From: Saccharopolyspora galaxeae
GTDB lineage: Bacteria; Actinomycetota; Actinomycetes; Mycobacteriales; Pseudonocardiaceae
Direction: 5' to 3'
Assembly: GCF_016526145.1 (NCBI RefSeq)
Contig: NZ_JADDUE010000003.1
Coordinates: 1 to 64,000, forward strand
DNA length: 64,000 nucleotides
A program made the translations under genes and the position numbers. Under the pieces are notes generated by a model, which saw nothing but the letters and a program-made list of their open reading frames with translations, did no database searches and was not told where the DNA came from. Within the stretch, counting starts at the first letter, position 1. Every line of letters begins with the position of its first letter. Of the stretch, positions 43,656 to 52,550 are shown piece by piece.

Positions 43656-44906
43656 ATGCTGCACGAAACACCGGGGGAAACCGAAAATCCCGAGCAGGCC
43701 GAGACCGCGGGCGAACAATCCGCGGAAAGCCCCGCCCGGATCGGGACCCGCATCGCCGAACTGCGCAAGATCCACGGCGTGACGCAGCGCGCGTTATCGG
43801 TGCGCGCGGCCGTTTCCTACTCGCTGCTGCGCAAGGTCGAACGCGGTGAGCGCACCGCCAGCCACTCCTTCGTCGCCGCCGTGGCCCGCGCGATGTCGAT
43901 CAACATCACCGATCTCACCGAAGAACCACCGCACGGCCGCGGCCCCGGACCCGCCGCCGAGCAGTGCGGTGTTCCCGCGCTGCGCCAGGCGCTGGTCGAA
44001 GGCGCGGACCCGGAGCTGGACACCGATCCGCGCCCCGTCGAGGACCTGCGCGCCGACGTGGCCCGGATCAAGGAGTGGGACCGCCGGACCCGGCACGCCG
44101 AGGCGGTGCAGGCGCTGCCGGACGTGCTGCGGCACCTGCACCACGCGGCCCGCGAGCGACCGGACGACCACCAGGTGCACGAGCTGCTGGCGGCTACCTA
44201 CTCCTACGCGATGATCGCGCTCTACCGGCTGGGGCATCTGGACCTGTGCCACTTGGCGGATGAGCGCTCCCGCGCCGCGGCCGCCCGCGGCCGGGACGCG
44301 GTGCGCGGGTCGGTCGCGGAGTGGAACCACGCGCTGGTGCTGCTGTTCGACGGCTCCTACACCGCCGGGCTGCGTTCGCTGGACCGTTCGCTGGAACTGC
44401 TGCCCGCACCGGAGACACCCGCCACCGCCGCGATGCGCGGCGCCGTGCACCTGCGCGCGGCGATCCTGGCCGCCCGCACCACCGACGCCGAGCTCGCCGA
44501 CGAGCACCTGCGGGAAGCGCGGGCGATGGTCGCCGACGGCCAGGACGAGGCCAACCACTACGGCACCAAGTTCGGCCCCACCAACGTCGACATCCACTCG
44601 GTGGCCGTGCCGGTCGAACTCGCCGACGGCACCACCGCGGTGACCAGGGCGAGCGCGGTGCGATTACCGGAGACGACGGCACCCAGCCGCAGCGGGCACT
44701 ACTGGATCGACCTCTCCCGCGGCTGGCTGCTGCACGGCGACCGGCGGCGTTCGCTGGAGTGCCTGCAACACGCGCGGCGGATCGCTCCGCAGCTGACCCG
44801 CTACCACCCGCAGGTGCACGAGACGGTGCAGTCGCTGGCGGCCAGCGACGCCCGGTCCACCAACAGCCTTTCGCACTTCGCCGCCTGGTGCGGCATCCGC
44901 CGCTGA
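43656..44906 (+). CDS. XRE-family regulator with TPR-like C-terminal region
   Basis: A 416-residue regulator. The helix-turn-helix lies at about 28-90 (RIAELRKIHGVTQRALSVRAAVSYSLLRKVERGER), followed by a long alpha-helical TPR-like region (repeated HELLAATYSYAMIALYRLG, MRGAVHLRAAILAARTTDAEL, GWLLHGDRRRSLECLQHAR) that probably senses a peptide or small ligand. It resembles regulators that sit next to flavoprotein genes in actinomycetes. ATG 43656 follows GGGGGTAGG. The flavoprotein gene starts 152 nt downstream. Confidence 0.85.
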   Translation: MLHETPGETENPEQAETAGEQSAESPARIGTRIAELRKIHGVTQRALSVRAAVSYSLLRKVERGERTASHSFVAAVARAMSINITDLTEEPPHGRGPGPAAEQCGVPALRQALVEGADPELDTDPRPVEDLRADVARIKEWDRRTRHAEAVQALPDVLRHLHHAARERPDDHQVHELLAATYSYAMIALYRLGHLDLCHLADERSRAAAARGRDAVRGSVAEWNHALVLLFDGSYTAGLRSLDRSLELLPAPETPATAAMRGAVHLRAAILAARTTDAELADEHLREARAMVADGQDEANHYGTKFGPTNVDIHSVAVPVELADGTTAVTRASAVRLPETTAPSRSGHYWIDLSRGWLLHGDRRRSLECLQHARRIAPQLTRYHPQVHETVQSLAASDARSTNSLSHFAAWCGIRR

Positions 44907-44957
44907 CCCTGGTGCCGCACCGCCGCTGACGACCCCTGCGGCACCGCCGAGGCCCCT

Positions 44958-45030
44958 GGCGCGGCCGACGGCACCGATGGCTTCAGCGCGGCCAGCGCCG
45001 CCAAGGGCCCTAGCGCGGCCAGCCGCCGAG
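44958..45030. repeat. Imperfect repeats of a CGCGGCC unit between the regulator and the flavoprotein
   Basis: Three spaced copies of a (G/A)GCGCGGCC(A/G)(A/G)C-like unit occur in the 150-bp spacer, the last two sharing AGCGCGGCCAGC. Very GC-rich; could be slippage-derived or a regulator site. Confidence 0.35.
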
Positions 45031-45058
45031 AACACCGAGAACGACAACGGGGGACGCA

Positions 45059-45619
45059 GTGCACGAGAACGGTCAGCCGGTGCTGTACGCGATCGCGATG
45101 GGCTCACCGGCGGCGCGCGACGTGGGACGGCTGGTGGAACTGGCTCAGGCCGACGGGTGGATGGTGTGCGTGATCGCCTCACCGGACGGTGAGCGGTTCC
45201 TGGACACCGAGGCGCTGTCGGCCAAGACCGGCTACCAGGTGCGCACCCGGTACAAGCAACCGGAGGCACCGGACGCGCTGCCGCCGGCCGACGGCATGAT
45301 CGCCGCCCCGATCACCTGCAACAGCCTGGCGAAGTGGGCGGCCGGGATCTCCGACACGCTGCCGCTGGGAATGCTGGTGGAGGCGGTCGGCAAGCAGCAG
45401 CCGGTGGTGGCGATGCCGTTCTCCAACCGCGCGCAGATCGCGTTCCCTGCGGTGCAGGAGGCGATGCGGCGGCTGTCGGATTGGGGCGTCGCGGTTTTGG
45501 CCGGGGACGATGTCTACGAACAGCACGAGCCGGGTACCGGCGATGCGTTCGTGCACCGCTTTCCGTGGCATTTGGCTTGGGACGCCTTTCTGCGGCATCG
45601 GTGGTCTCCCGAACGCTGA
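45059..45619 (+). CDS. Flavoprotein (HFCD family)
   Basis: A 186-residue flavin-binding protein of the homo-oligomeric Cys-decarboxylase (HFCD) fold. It has LYAIAMGSPAARDVGRLVELA at the N terminus, DGMIAAPITCNSLAKWAAGISDTLPLGMLVEAV (the PASANT-like flavin region) and VAMPFSNRAQIAFPAVQEAMRRL. Catalytic role unknown; the fold includes PPC decarboxylase and lantibiotic decarboxylases. GTG 45059 follows GGGGGA. It is next to the XRE/TPR regulator, a recurrent pairing in actinomycetes, which suggests one functional unit. Confidence 0.83.
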   Translation: MHENGQPVLYAIAMGSPAARDVGRLVELAQADGWMVCVIASPDGERFLDTEALSAKTGYQVRTRYKQPEAPDALPPADGMIAAPITCNSLAKWAAGISDTLPLGMLVEAVGKQQPVVAMPFSNRAQIAFPAVQEAMRRLSDWGVAVLAGDDVYEQHEPGTGDAFVHRFPWHLAWDAFLRHRWSPER

Positions 45620-45752
45620 ATGCACGTGCACATTCCCGCGCATTCGCGCAACGCCGTCCATTCCCGCCCCACCTTCACCCGGAAGGGCGCCGATACCGAT
45701 TCGCGTCTCGTAAACTTCCCCGCGATCCGACGACGACGGCGAGGGGAAGCCG

Positions 45753-47258
45753 GTGCCAGCACCGACCGAGCAGATCGGCACCACCGCACCGGCGGCACCG
45801 CACTCGGCACCACCGTTCGCGCGCGGGCCGGTGCTGCTGCTGGCCGGACTCGTCACAGCGTTGTTGCTGCTGATCAGCAGCCGCTACGGGTACCTGTCCG
45901 ACGAGCTGTACTTCATCGCGGCGGGCAAGTACCCGGACTGGGGCTACATGGACCAGCAGCCGCTGGTGCCGCTGCTGGCCGCCGGGCTCGACGCGGCGTT
46001 CCCCGGTTCGCTGCTCGCATTGCGGACTCCGGCCGCACTGGTCACCGCGCTCGGGATCGTGCTCACCGCGCTGATCACGCGCGAGCTGGGCGGCGACCGG
46101 CGCGCCCAGTTCCTCGCCGCCTGCGCGTACGCGCTCTCGCCGTGGCTGCTGCTCAGCGGGCATTGGCTGGCCGCGGCGACGCTGGAACCGCCGCAATGGC
46201 TGCTGTTGCTGTGGCTGGTGGTGCGCTGGACGCGAGTTCGTTCGGACGCGTTGCTGCTCGCCGCCGGAGCCGTCGCAGCGGTCGGTGTGCAGACCAAGTT
46301 CCAGATCGCGCTGCTGTGCTTCGCGCTGGTGCTGGGTGTGTTGATCGCCGGACCGCGGGAGATGCTCAAGCGCCGCCTGCTGTGGACGGGAGTCGGCGTC
46401 GCGGCCGTCGCCTCCGCACCGGCGTTGGCCTGGCAGGCCGCGAACGGCTGGCCCGCGCTCGACATGGGCCGGATCGTCGACGCTGAGAACGCGCGGCCGC
46501 TGTTCCTCCCGACGGCGTTGCTCTATTCCGGAGTGGTCGTCGGCGCGGTGCTGTGCTGCCTCGGGGTGTGGTTCCTGCTGCGGGACGAGCAGCTGCGGCC
46601 GGTGCGGTTCCTGGCGTGGGTCTCGATCGCGCTTCTCGCGTTCTACGTGATCGCCGGTGGGAGGCCGAACTACCTCGCCGGGCTCTACGGGATGCTGTTC
46701 GCGGCCGCTGCGGCAGGGCTCGGGAACCGGCGGGCGCGCGGCGGGCGATGGTCGTGGGTGGCGTGGCCGGCCTACCTGCTCTCGGCGCTGCTGCCGCTGG
46801 CACTGCTGCCGATCTACCCGTTGCCCGTGATCGCGCGGCACCCGCAGCTCGCGGCTTTCAGCAGGATGTACGAGACGGGCTGGCCGGAACTCACCGAGAC
46901 GGTCGCTCGCAGCTACCACGCGCTACCACCGGACGTTCGGGAACGCACCGCCATCGTCGGCGAGAGCTACACCGTCACCGGGGCCATGGACGCCCTAGGT
47001 CCGCGGTACGGGCTGCCCAGGGTGTACAGCCCGCACCGCGGCTACTGGTTCTTCGGCGCTCCCCCGGACAGCGCAACGGTGGTGCTCTACGTGGGCAGCA
47101 CTCGGCCGTTGCAGCGCTACTTCGCCCATGAGCAGCAGTTGGACACCGTGCGGACCCGGCTCGACGTGGTCGACATCGCGCAAGGCATCGCCGTCACCCG
47201 CTACGACGGGCCGATGATGCCGTGGTCGCGGCTGTGGCCGCTGATCCGCGCGGGGTGA
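45753..47258 (+). CDS. Membrane glycosyltransferase, GT39/ArnT-PMT-like
   Basis: A 501-residue protein with about 11-12 membrane helices. The catalytic-type acidic pair D50-E51 (YLSDELYF) follows the first helix, and GYMDQQPLVPLLAAG matches the next conserved loop of GT39/GT83 enzymes. These use polyprenyl-phosphate sugars to glycosylate proteins or lipids on the outside of the membrane. The C-terminal soluble part (ATVVLYVGSTRPLQRYF) is external. GTG 45753 follows GAGGGGAAG. Acceptor unknown. Confidence 0.85.
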   Translation: MPAPTEQIGTTAPAAPHSAPPFARGPVLLLAGLVTALLLLISSRYGYLSDELYFIAAGKYPDWGYMDQQPLVPLLAAGLDAAFPGSLLALRTPAALVTALGIVLTALITRELGGDRRAQFLAACAYALSPWLLLSGHWLAAATLEPPQWLLLLWLVVRWTRVRSDALLLAAGAVAAVGVQTKFQIALLCFALVLGVLIAGPREMLKRRLLWTGVGVAAVASAPALAWQAANGWPALDMGRIVDAENARPLFLPTALLYSGVVVGAVLCCLGVWFLLRDEQLRPVRFLAWVSIALLAFYVIAGGRPNYLAGLYGMLFAAAAAGLGNRRARGGRWSWVAWPAYLLSALLPLALLPIYPLPVIARHPQLAAFSRMYETGWPELTETVARSYHALPPDVRERTAIVGESYTVTGAMDALGPRYGLPRVYSPHRGYWFFGAPPDSATVVLYVGSTRPLQRYFAHEQQLDTVRTRLDVVDIAQGIAVTRYDGPMMPWSRLWPLIRAG

Positions 47259-47265
47259 GTCCGGC

Positions 47266-49041
47266 TCAGCGCGAAGGCGGGTGCTGCGGTGGCGGGTTCT
47301 GGGGCGGCCGCTGCTGGCGATCGGGTTGTGGACCCGGCGCTGGTGGTTGCGGCGGACGCCCGCCCGCGGGAGGCGGACCGCCGGGCGGCGGGCCAGGAGG
47401 CCGGTTCGCCGGAGGCTGACCCGCCGGAGGCTGGCCTGCTGGAGGTTGGCCCGCTGGAGGCTGGCCGGGCTGCGGCTGACCTGCCGGGGGTTTGCCCGCC
47501 GGAGGCTGTCCCGTCGGCGGCTGCCCACCCGGCGCAGCGCCCGTCCGTCCCGCGGGCACCGTGGTTCCCGGCGCCGTGGCCGGATCGCCCTGCGCCGGAT
47601 TCGCCTGACCTGAACTCCCCGGAGACCCAGTACCAGGAGACCCAGTACCAGGAGCAGGAGTCCCAGAAGCAGGAGTGCCGGGCGCCGCGCCCCCACCTGG
47701 AGCACCGCTCCCGGCCGAGCCACCGCTGTGCCCGGCCCAGTCCCGCCGCGCGGACATCCGCATGGTCCGCAGCCGGGTGGTGCTCAACGCGGTCGGCAAC
47801 TGCCTCGTCTGCGCACTCGGCTGGTAGGTGGGCAACCGCGCGGTTTCGAGGTTCGACAACGGCCGGAAGAACCCGGACTGCTCGCCCTGCGGCGTCCACG
47901 GCGGAGCCGCCACCTTGGGCGCGCGCTGGAAGAACGCGTCCCGCGCCACCCGCATCAGCCCCAGGATCGCGTTGCGCCGCTCGTGGAACTTGTCGACCGG
48001 GATCGTGGCCCGCACCGCATGATCGTGCAGCAGCGCCAGCTCAGTGGCCGCCAGCTGGTAGTCGGACATCGCCCGCGCACCCATCAGCCCGGACTGCGAC
48101 CGCGCCCACGTGCGGGCCTGCTTGCGCCCGCGCATGGTGCCGAGCATCTGCAGATCGGCCTGCTGGACCAGACCGCTCGGGATGTACGGCGGCAGGTAGG
48201 CACCGATCAGCGCCACCAGCCGCCTGCGATCCCGCAGCAGGATCGTCACCAGCACGATGAACACCGCCAGCTCCACCAGGTAGGCCAACGCGAGCCCGCC
48301 GTTGCCGAACGCGGTGGAGAAGTTCCACATCGCGTGCAGCAGCACCGCCGCCGACCAGCCCAGCGCGACGGCCACGCCCCGCCCGAACCCGCGGTGCGTC
48401 GCCGCGTGCGAGATGCCCAGTCCGGTCATCGCGGTGTAGATCGGATGCCCCAGCGGCGAGATCACCCCGCGCATCAGCACCACCGGCGCGACCTGCTCCC
48501 CGGACAGCAGCGGATCCTGGTAGTAGAGGACGTTCTCGACGAACGCGAACCCGAGCGCGCACAGCGCCGCGTAGACCAGCGCATCGGTCGGCCCGTCGAT
48601 CTCGAAGCGCCGGAACAGCAGCAGGAGCAGCAGGAACACGCCCTTGAAGGTCTCCTCCACCACCGGCGCGATCACCGAGCTGGACAGCAGCTCGGCCATG
48701 TCCGGCCCGTACACCGGCACCAGCAGCGAGCTGCCGAACGTGTTCACGATGAACGACCCCACGATCGCCACCCCGGCGCCCCAGGCGAACGCCAGCACCA
48801 GCAGCATCCGCGGTTCCGGTTCGAGCCGGTCGATCAGCAGCACCAGGCCGACCAGCACCACCACCGTCGGCAACGCCAGCAGCCCGCTCAGCAACGTGCT
48901 GCCCACCCCTCCGGTGAGCACGTAGTAGGCCAGCGCCACCAGCGAGCACGAGCCGCAGACGACGAGCCCGATGATGAACGGCAGCGGCGTGCGGTCGCTG
49001 TTGCGGCCTTCCAACACCGACTTCGGGCTGAGCGGGACCAT
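47266..49041 (-). CDS. PrsW-family membrane protease with proline-rich tail
   Basis: A 591-residue protein. The first about 290 residues form a PrsW-type glutamate intramembrane peptidase with eight or so helices: VVEETFKG (E-E-x2-K), GFAFVENVLYY (second Glu), PLGHPIYTAMTGLG and LHAMWNFS (His residues). A cytoplasmic-type region follows. The last about 150 residues are Gly/Pro/Gln-rich with tandem QPPAG units. PrsW proteases cleave anti-sigma factors. The ATG at 49041 lies 7 nt after TACGCT, a -10 element, with no ribosome site, so it is probably leaderless. A LuxR gene lies upstream on the same strand. Confidence 0.87.
   Translation of the reverse strand: MVPLSPKSVLEGRNSDRTPLPFIIGLVVCGSCSLVALAYYVLTGGVGSTLLSGLLALPTVVVLVGLVLLIDRLEPEPRMLLVLAFAWGAGVAIVGSFIVNTFGSSLLVPVYGPDMAELLSSSVIAPVVEETFKGVFLLLLLLFRRFEIDGPTDALVYAALCALGFAFVENVLYYQDPLLSGEQVAPVVLMRGVISPLGHPIYTAMTGLGISHAATHRGFGRGVAVALGWSAAVLLHAMWNFSTAFGNGGLALAYLVELAVFIVLVTILLRDRRRLVALIGAYLPPYIPSGLVQQADLQMLGTMRGRKQARTWARSQSGLMGARAMSDYQLAATELALLHDHAVRATIPVDKFHERRNAILGLMRVARDAFFQRAPKVAAPPWTPQGEQSGFFRPLSNLETARLPTYQPSAQTRQLPTALSTTRLRTMRMSARRDWAGHSGGSAGSGAPGGGAAPGTPASGTPAPGTGSPGTGSPGSSGQANPAQGDPATAPGTTVPAGRTGAAPGGQPPTGQPPAGKPPAGQPQPGQPPAGQPPAGQPPAGQPPANRPPGPPPGGPPPAGGRPPQPPAPGPQPDRQQRPPQNPPPQHPPSR
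47398..47525. repeat. Tandem 15-bp codon repeat in the PrsW tail
   Basis: Degenerate units (CCGGAGGCTGxCCCG and variants on the plus strand) encode QPPAG/KPPAG/QPQPG repeats. Such arrays vary in copy number between strains. Confidence 0.65.
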
Positions 49042-49048
49042 GCCGTGG

Positions 49049-49054
49049 AGCGTA
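49049..49054 (-). promoter_or_regulatory. -10 element of the leaderless prsW-like gene
   Basis: TACGCT on the minus strand ends 7 nt before the ATG, so the transcript would start at or next to the start codon. Confidence 0.45.
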
Positions 49055-49186
49055 GAAGATCGACCCGAGCACCGAGGCCGATCCCCCGAAACGGCCGCGG
49101 CCGACAGGACTATCCCTCGCGTCCCGATCCCTGCGCGGGTCCGCAGCGCCTGTTCCGGGCCGCACGACGACTTCGAGGACAAGCAC

Positions 49187-49657
49187 TCAGTTCCGCTCCG
49201 CCGCCGGTTTGCCGTTCAGTTCGGCCCACCCGTTGTGCCCCGGCGCGCGCCCCGCGGTGAGCGCCTTGACCGCCGCGGAGGTCCGGTCGGCCACCTCCAG
49301 CTTGGTGAAGATCGCCCGCAGGTGGTTCTTCACGGTGCGCTCCGAGATCCCCAGCGACCGGGCGATCTGCCGGTTCGAGCTGCCCCGCACCAGGTGCCCC
49401 AGCACCTCGTGCTCGCGCGGGGTGAGCCGTTGCAGCAGCGGCACCACCTGCGTGCCCCCGGCCGCACCGGCGGCGCGCTGCAGCGCGTCCCGGTACACGT
49501 CGCCGGCCACCGGTCCGGTCCGTCCCAGCTTGACCCGCAGGGTCACGAGCTGGTCCACCTGCCCCAGCACCAGTTCCAGCGCCGCCGAGTGCTCCACGGC
49601 CTCGCGCATCATCGCGGTGATCGCGGTGTCCAGGGCTCTCCGGTACGAATTGGCCAT
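49187..49657 (-). CDS. Single-domain LuxR-type regulator
   Basis: A 156-residue protein. The N-terminal half is helical without a receiver domain (no acidic pocket) and the C-terminal half is a complete LuxR/GerE domain: LTPREHEVLGHLVRGSSNRQIARSLGIS, then RTVKNHLRAIFTKLEVADRT. ATG 49657 has GGGAG seven bases upstream. It is upstream of the PrsW gene and divergent (483 bp) from gad; either could be its target. Confidence 0.85.
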   Translation of the reverse strand: MANSYRRALDTAITAMMREAVEHSAALELVLGQVDQLVTLRVKLGRTGPVAGDVYRDALQRAAGAAGGTQVVPLLQRLTPREHEVLGHLVRGSSNRQIARSLGISERTVKNHLRAIFTKLEVADRTSAAVKALTAGRAPGHNGWAELNGKPAAERN

Positions 49658-49802
49658 CAGGTGACTCCCACAGGGTTCGGTGGCATCGCCCGCGCGGAAC
49701 CGCGGGGCGGCGTTGCCCCGCTCGCCGCGGCGAGCTCGTTGGCGGCGCGGACCAGGGCACTGCGGCGCACCTCCGCCGTGTCCGGGCCTTTCGGGCCGTT
49801 CG

Positions 49803-49882
49803 CGTGACGACACTTCCCCACCGGGCATGGCCTTCCCACCAGCGCCGGACCGGTCGTTACACCCACTGGCTATGTCGTCACG
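49803..49882. promoter_or_regulatory. Spaced inverted repeat in the luxR-gad intergenic region
   Basis: CGTGACGAC (49803-49811) and GTCGTCACG (49874-49882) are exact inverted repeats 62 bp apart. The 483-bp region otherwise holds no gene that I can support; it must contain both divergent promoters. Confidence 0.3.
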
Positions 49883-50024
49883 ACCGCACCCCGAAGTGAC
49901 CGACCGGCCACCGATTTCGCCCGGATGTCGCAGCGGGCGCCACGGACGGCGCAGCGCGGAGGGCTCCGTTCGGTCCAGTCCGAGCGGAGCAGGACTTTCT
50001 GACCATGTCGGGCGCCGAGCCGCG

Positions 50025-50036
50025 GAACCTAGGTTC
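50025..50036. promoter_or_regulatory. 12-bp palindrome upstream of gad
   Basis: GAACCTAGGTTC is a perfect palindrome 105 bp before the gad ATG; candidate operator. Confidence 0.4.
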
Positions 50037-50140
50037 GACGAAGCGGCGCCACCCCGCGGACGACCTGCCGGGCCGCCCCGGAGGCCTCGCAGCGAGCTCC
50101 CTACCGACCGATCCAGTCCCGCACCAAGGAGGTCCACGCC

Positions 50141-51448
50141 ATGTCGTGTCCGCAGGCGGCCAGCCGCGCGAGCGCACCACCCACGACCACCGCGCGTGCG
50201 CCCGGCGTCCTGCCCGCCCAAGGCTGGACCGCGTCGGCGGCCGCGAACGCCGTCCGGATCAAGCTGCGCGACGACATCAGACCTGCCGCGAACCTGGCCA
50301 CGTTCCTCACCAGCACCGTGGAGCCGGAGGCGGAGAAGCTGTTCAGCGACTACCTGACCTACAACATCATCGACCGGGACCAGTACCCCGGCGCCACCGA
50401 ACTGGAACGCAACTGCGTGCACACGCTGGCGAACCTCTGGCACGCCGATCCGGCCGAAGCGGTGGGCACCGCGACCACCGGCTCCAGCGAGGCCGCCCTG
50501 CTGGCGGGCGCGGCGCTGCTGCGCCGATGGCGCCAGCGAGTCGGCGAAGGCCGCAGGCCGAACCTGGTGCTGGGCGCCAACGCGCACGTGTGCTGGTACA
50601 AGTTCTGCCGCTACTGGGACGTGGAGCCGCGGTTCGCCCCGGCCGGGCAGGACCGGCTGCACCTGACCGCCGAGCAGGTCCGGGAGCGCTGCGACGCGGA
50701 CACGATCGGCGTGCTGACCGTGCTGGGTTCCACCATCGACGGCAGCTACGAGCCGGTCGGCGAGATCGCCGCCGCGCTCGACGAGGTGCAGGCCGAGACC
50801 GGCCTGGACGTGCCGATCCACGTGGACGCGGCCTCCGGCGGGTTCGTCGCGCCGTTCCTCGACCCGCAACTGCAGTGGGACTTCCGGTTGCCCAGGGTGC
50901 GGTCGGTGAACACCTCGGGGCACAAGTACGGCCTGGTACCCGCCGGGCTGGGCTGGATCGTGTGGCGGGACGCCGAATCCCGCACGAACTGGCTCAGCTT
51001 CGACACCAACTACCTGGGCAGCACCCGGGCCAACCACGAGCTGAGCTTCTCCCGCTCGGCCGCGCCGGTGGTCCTGCAGTACTACAACTTCCTCCGCCTC
51101 GGCTTCGAGGGGTACCGGGCCGCGCACCAGCGCAGCCGCTCCACCGCGACCGCGCTGGCCACCGCGTTCGCCGGGATGGGGCCGTTCCGGGTCGTCGGTG
51201 ACGGCGGTGATCTGCCGGTGGTCGTGCTCGCGCAACGGGAGGGCGACCGCGGCTGGACGTTGCGCGACCTGGCCGCCCACCTCGCCGGGCGCGGCTGGTC
51301 GGTGCCGGTCTACCCGCTGCCGCCGGACCGCCAGGAGACCGACGTGCTGCGGATCGTGGTGCGCGGCGAACTCACCGAGCGGCACACCGAGGACCTGCTC
51401 GACTCCGTGCGCGGCTACCTCTCCGGCGCCATCGCCACCCCTGCCTGA
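50141..51448 (+). CDS. gad: Glutamate decarboxylase (PLP-dependent)
   Basis: A 435-residue group II decarboxylase close in pattern to E. coli GadB: YPGATELERNCVHTLANLWH, TGSSEAALLAGAAL, CWYKFCRYWDVE, HVDAASGGFVAPF (Asp229 contacts the PLP ring nitrogen), and K262 in NTSGHKYGL forming the Schiff base; then FSRSAAPVVLQYYNFLRLG. It converts glutamate to GABA and CO2, consuming a proton, so it serves acid tolerance or GABA synthesis. ATG 50141 has AAGGAGG 8 nt upstream. An amidase gene follows after 107 nt, and a 5-oxoproline-to-glutamate locus lies just beyond. Confidence 0.92.
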   Translation: MSCPQAASRASAPPTTTARAPGVLPAQGWTASAAANAVRIKLRDDIRPAANLATFLTSTVEPEAEKLFSDYLTYNIIDRDQYPGATELERNCVHTLANLWHADPAEAVGTATTGSSEAALLAGAALLRRWRQRVGEGRRPNLVLGANAHVCWYKFCRYWDVEPRFAPAGQDRLHLTAEQVRERCDADTIGVLTVLGSTIDGSYEPVGEIAAALDEVQAETGLDVPIHVDAASGGFVAPFLDPQLQWDFRLPRVRSVNTSGHKYGLVPAGLGWIVWRDAESRTNWLSFDTNYLGSTRANHELSFSRSAAPVVLQYYNFLRLGFEGYRAAHQRSRSTATALATAFAGMGPFRVVGDGGDLPVVVLAQREGDRGWTLRDLAAHLAGRGWSVPVYPLPPDRQETDVLRIVVRGELTERHTEDLLDSVRGYLSGAIATPA

Positions 51449-51555
51449 GCACCCCGCATCGGCACTTTTCCCGGCACGACGGGCTTTTCGCCGACTTCGC
51501 CGCCCGACCTCACCGACCGGTTCCGAGAATCCGCACCACTGCAAAGGAGAATCCG

Positions 51556-52491
51556 TTGCACCCCATCCGGATCGCCAGCAAGCTCACCCGCCCCGAACCC
51601 CCGCAACCCGGCACGGGTGTCCGGCTCGCCCTGTTCCAGGGCGAGAACCCCGTCGGCAGCCACGAAGCCGTCACCGCGAACCTGCACCGGATGCGGGAGG
51701 TCGTGGAGGTGGCGGCCCGCTACCGCGCACAGCTGTGCGCGTTCCCGGAGTGCTACACCACCGGTTACTCGCTCGGCCCCGAGGAAGCCCGCGCGCTGGC
51801 CCAGCCCAAGGACGGCCGCGCGATCAAGGCCGCGCAAACCCTGTCGCACACCCACGAAATCGGCATCGTCGTGCCGTACGTGGAGATCGACCGGCTCGCC
51901 GACACCGTGCACGACTCGATCGCGCTGGTGCTGGGCGGAGAGCTCGTGGCGAACTACCGCAAAACCCACCTCTACGGCGCGGCCGAGCGCGCCAACTTCA
52001 CCGCGGGTACCGAGCTGCCGCCGGTGGTGAAGGTGAACCAGTTCCCGGTGGGCCTGCTCAACTGCTACGAGTGCGAATTCCCGCCGCTGTACCAGAGCCT
52101 GGTCGGCCGCGGAGCCCGGCTGATCGTCGGCCCGACCGCCGCCGATCACCACTTCGTGCTGCACGACGGCAATCCGACCCAGGTGCCCTACCCGGACGCC
52201 ACAGAGCACATCATCCCGGCGATGGCCGCGGTGTGGCGGGTGTTCGTCGCCTACTGCAACCGGCGGGGCTGGGAGACCTCGCAGCGCGGGCAGTGGCAGT
52301 ACCGCGGCAACTCCGGCGTGTGGGCGCCGGACGGCGCACCGATGATCGCGGCCGGGCCGGACGAGCGCAGCGACGACACCTTGCTGGTCGCCGACTGCGT
52401 GCCGGACGACGTGGCGCCGTTCAGCCCGGAAGGCGACCACTTCAGCGACAACCGGGTCGCGCTGCGGGAAGATCTGCTCCCCACCACCTGA
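51556..52491 (+). CDS. Nitrilase-superfamily amidohydrolase
   Basis: A 311-residue carbon-nitrogen hydrolase with the full triad: E65 (CAFPECY), K136 (NYRKTHLYG) and C170 (LLNCYECEFP). The family cleaves amides, nitriles or N-carbamoyl groups; the length and motif set resemble N-carbamoylputrescine amidase and beta-ureidopropionase-like enzymes. The start is TTG 51556, with AGGAGA five bases upstream; no better in-frame start exists. Placed between gad and pxpA it may release an amino acid or amine from an amide. A beta-ureidopropionase role linked to the hydantoinase at 61-63 kb is also possible. Substrate not determinable. Confidence 0.87.
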   Translation: MHPIRIASKLTRPEPPQPGTGVRLALFQGENPVGSHEAVTANLHRMREVVEVAARYRAQLCAFPECYTTGYSLGPEEARALAQPKDGRAIKAAQTLSHTHEIGIVVPYVEIDRLADTVHDSIALVLGGELVANYRKTHLYGAAERANFTAGTELPPVVKVNQFPVGLLNCYECEFPPLYQSLVGRGARLIVGPTAADHHFVLHDGNPTQVPYPDATEHIIPAMAAVWRVFVAYCNRRGWETSQRGQWQYRGNSGVWAPDGAPMIAAGPDERSDDTLLVADCVPDDVAPFSPEGDHFSDNRVALREDLLPTT

Positions 52492-52550
52492 GCAGTTCCG
52501 GCGAGGTGGCGCGTCCGGACGCTCCGTTTCCTCCGGCCGAGCAGGGTCGG

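Noticed and set aside
44958-45030. CRISPR-like spaced repeats
   Set aside because: Units are short, imperfect and few, with no uniform spacers.
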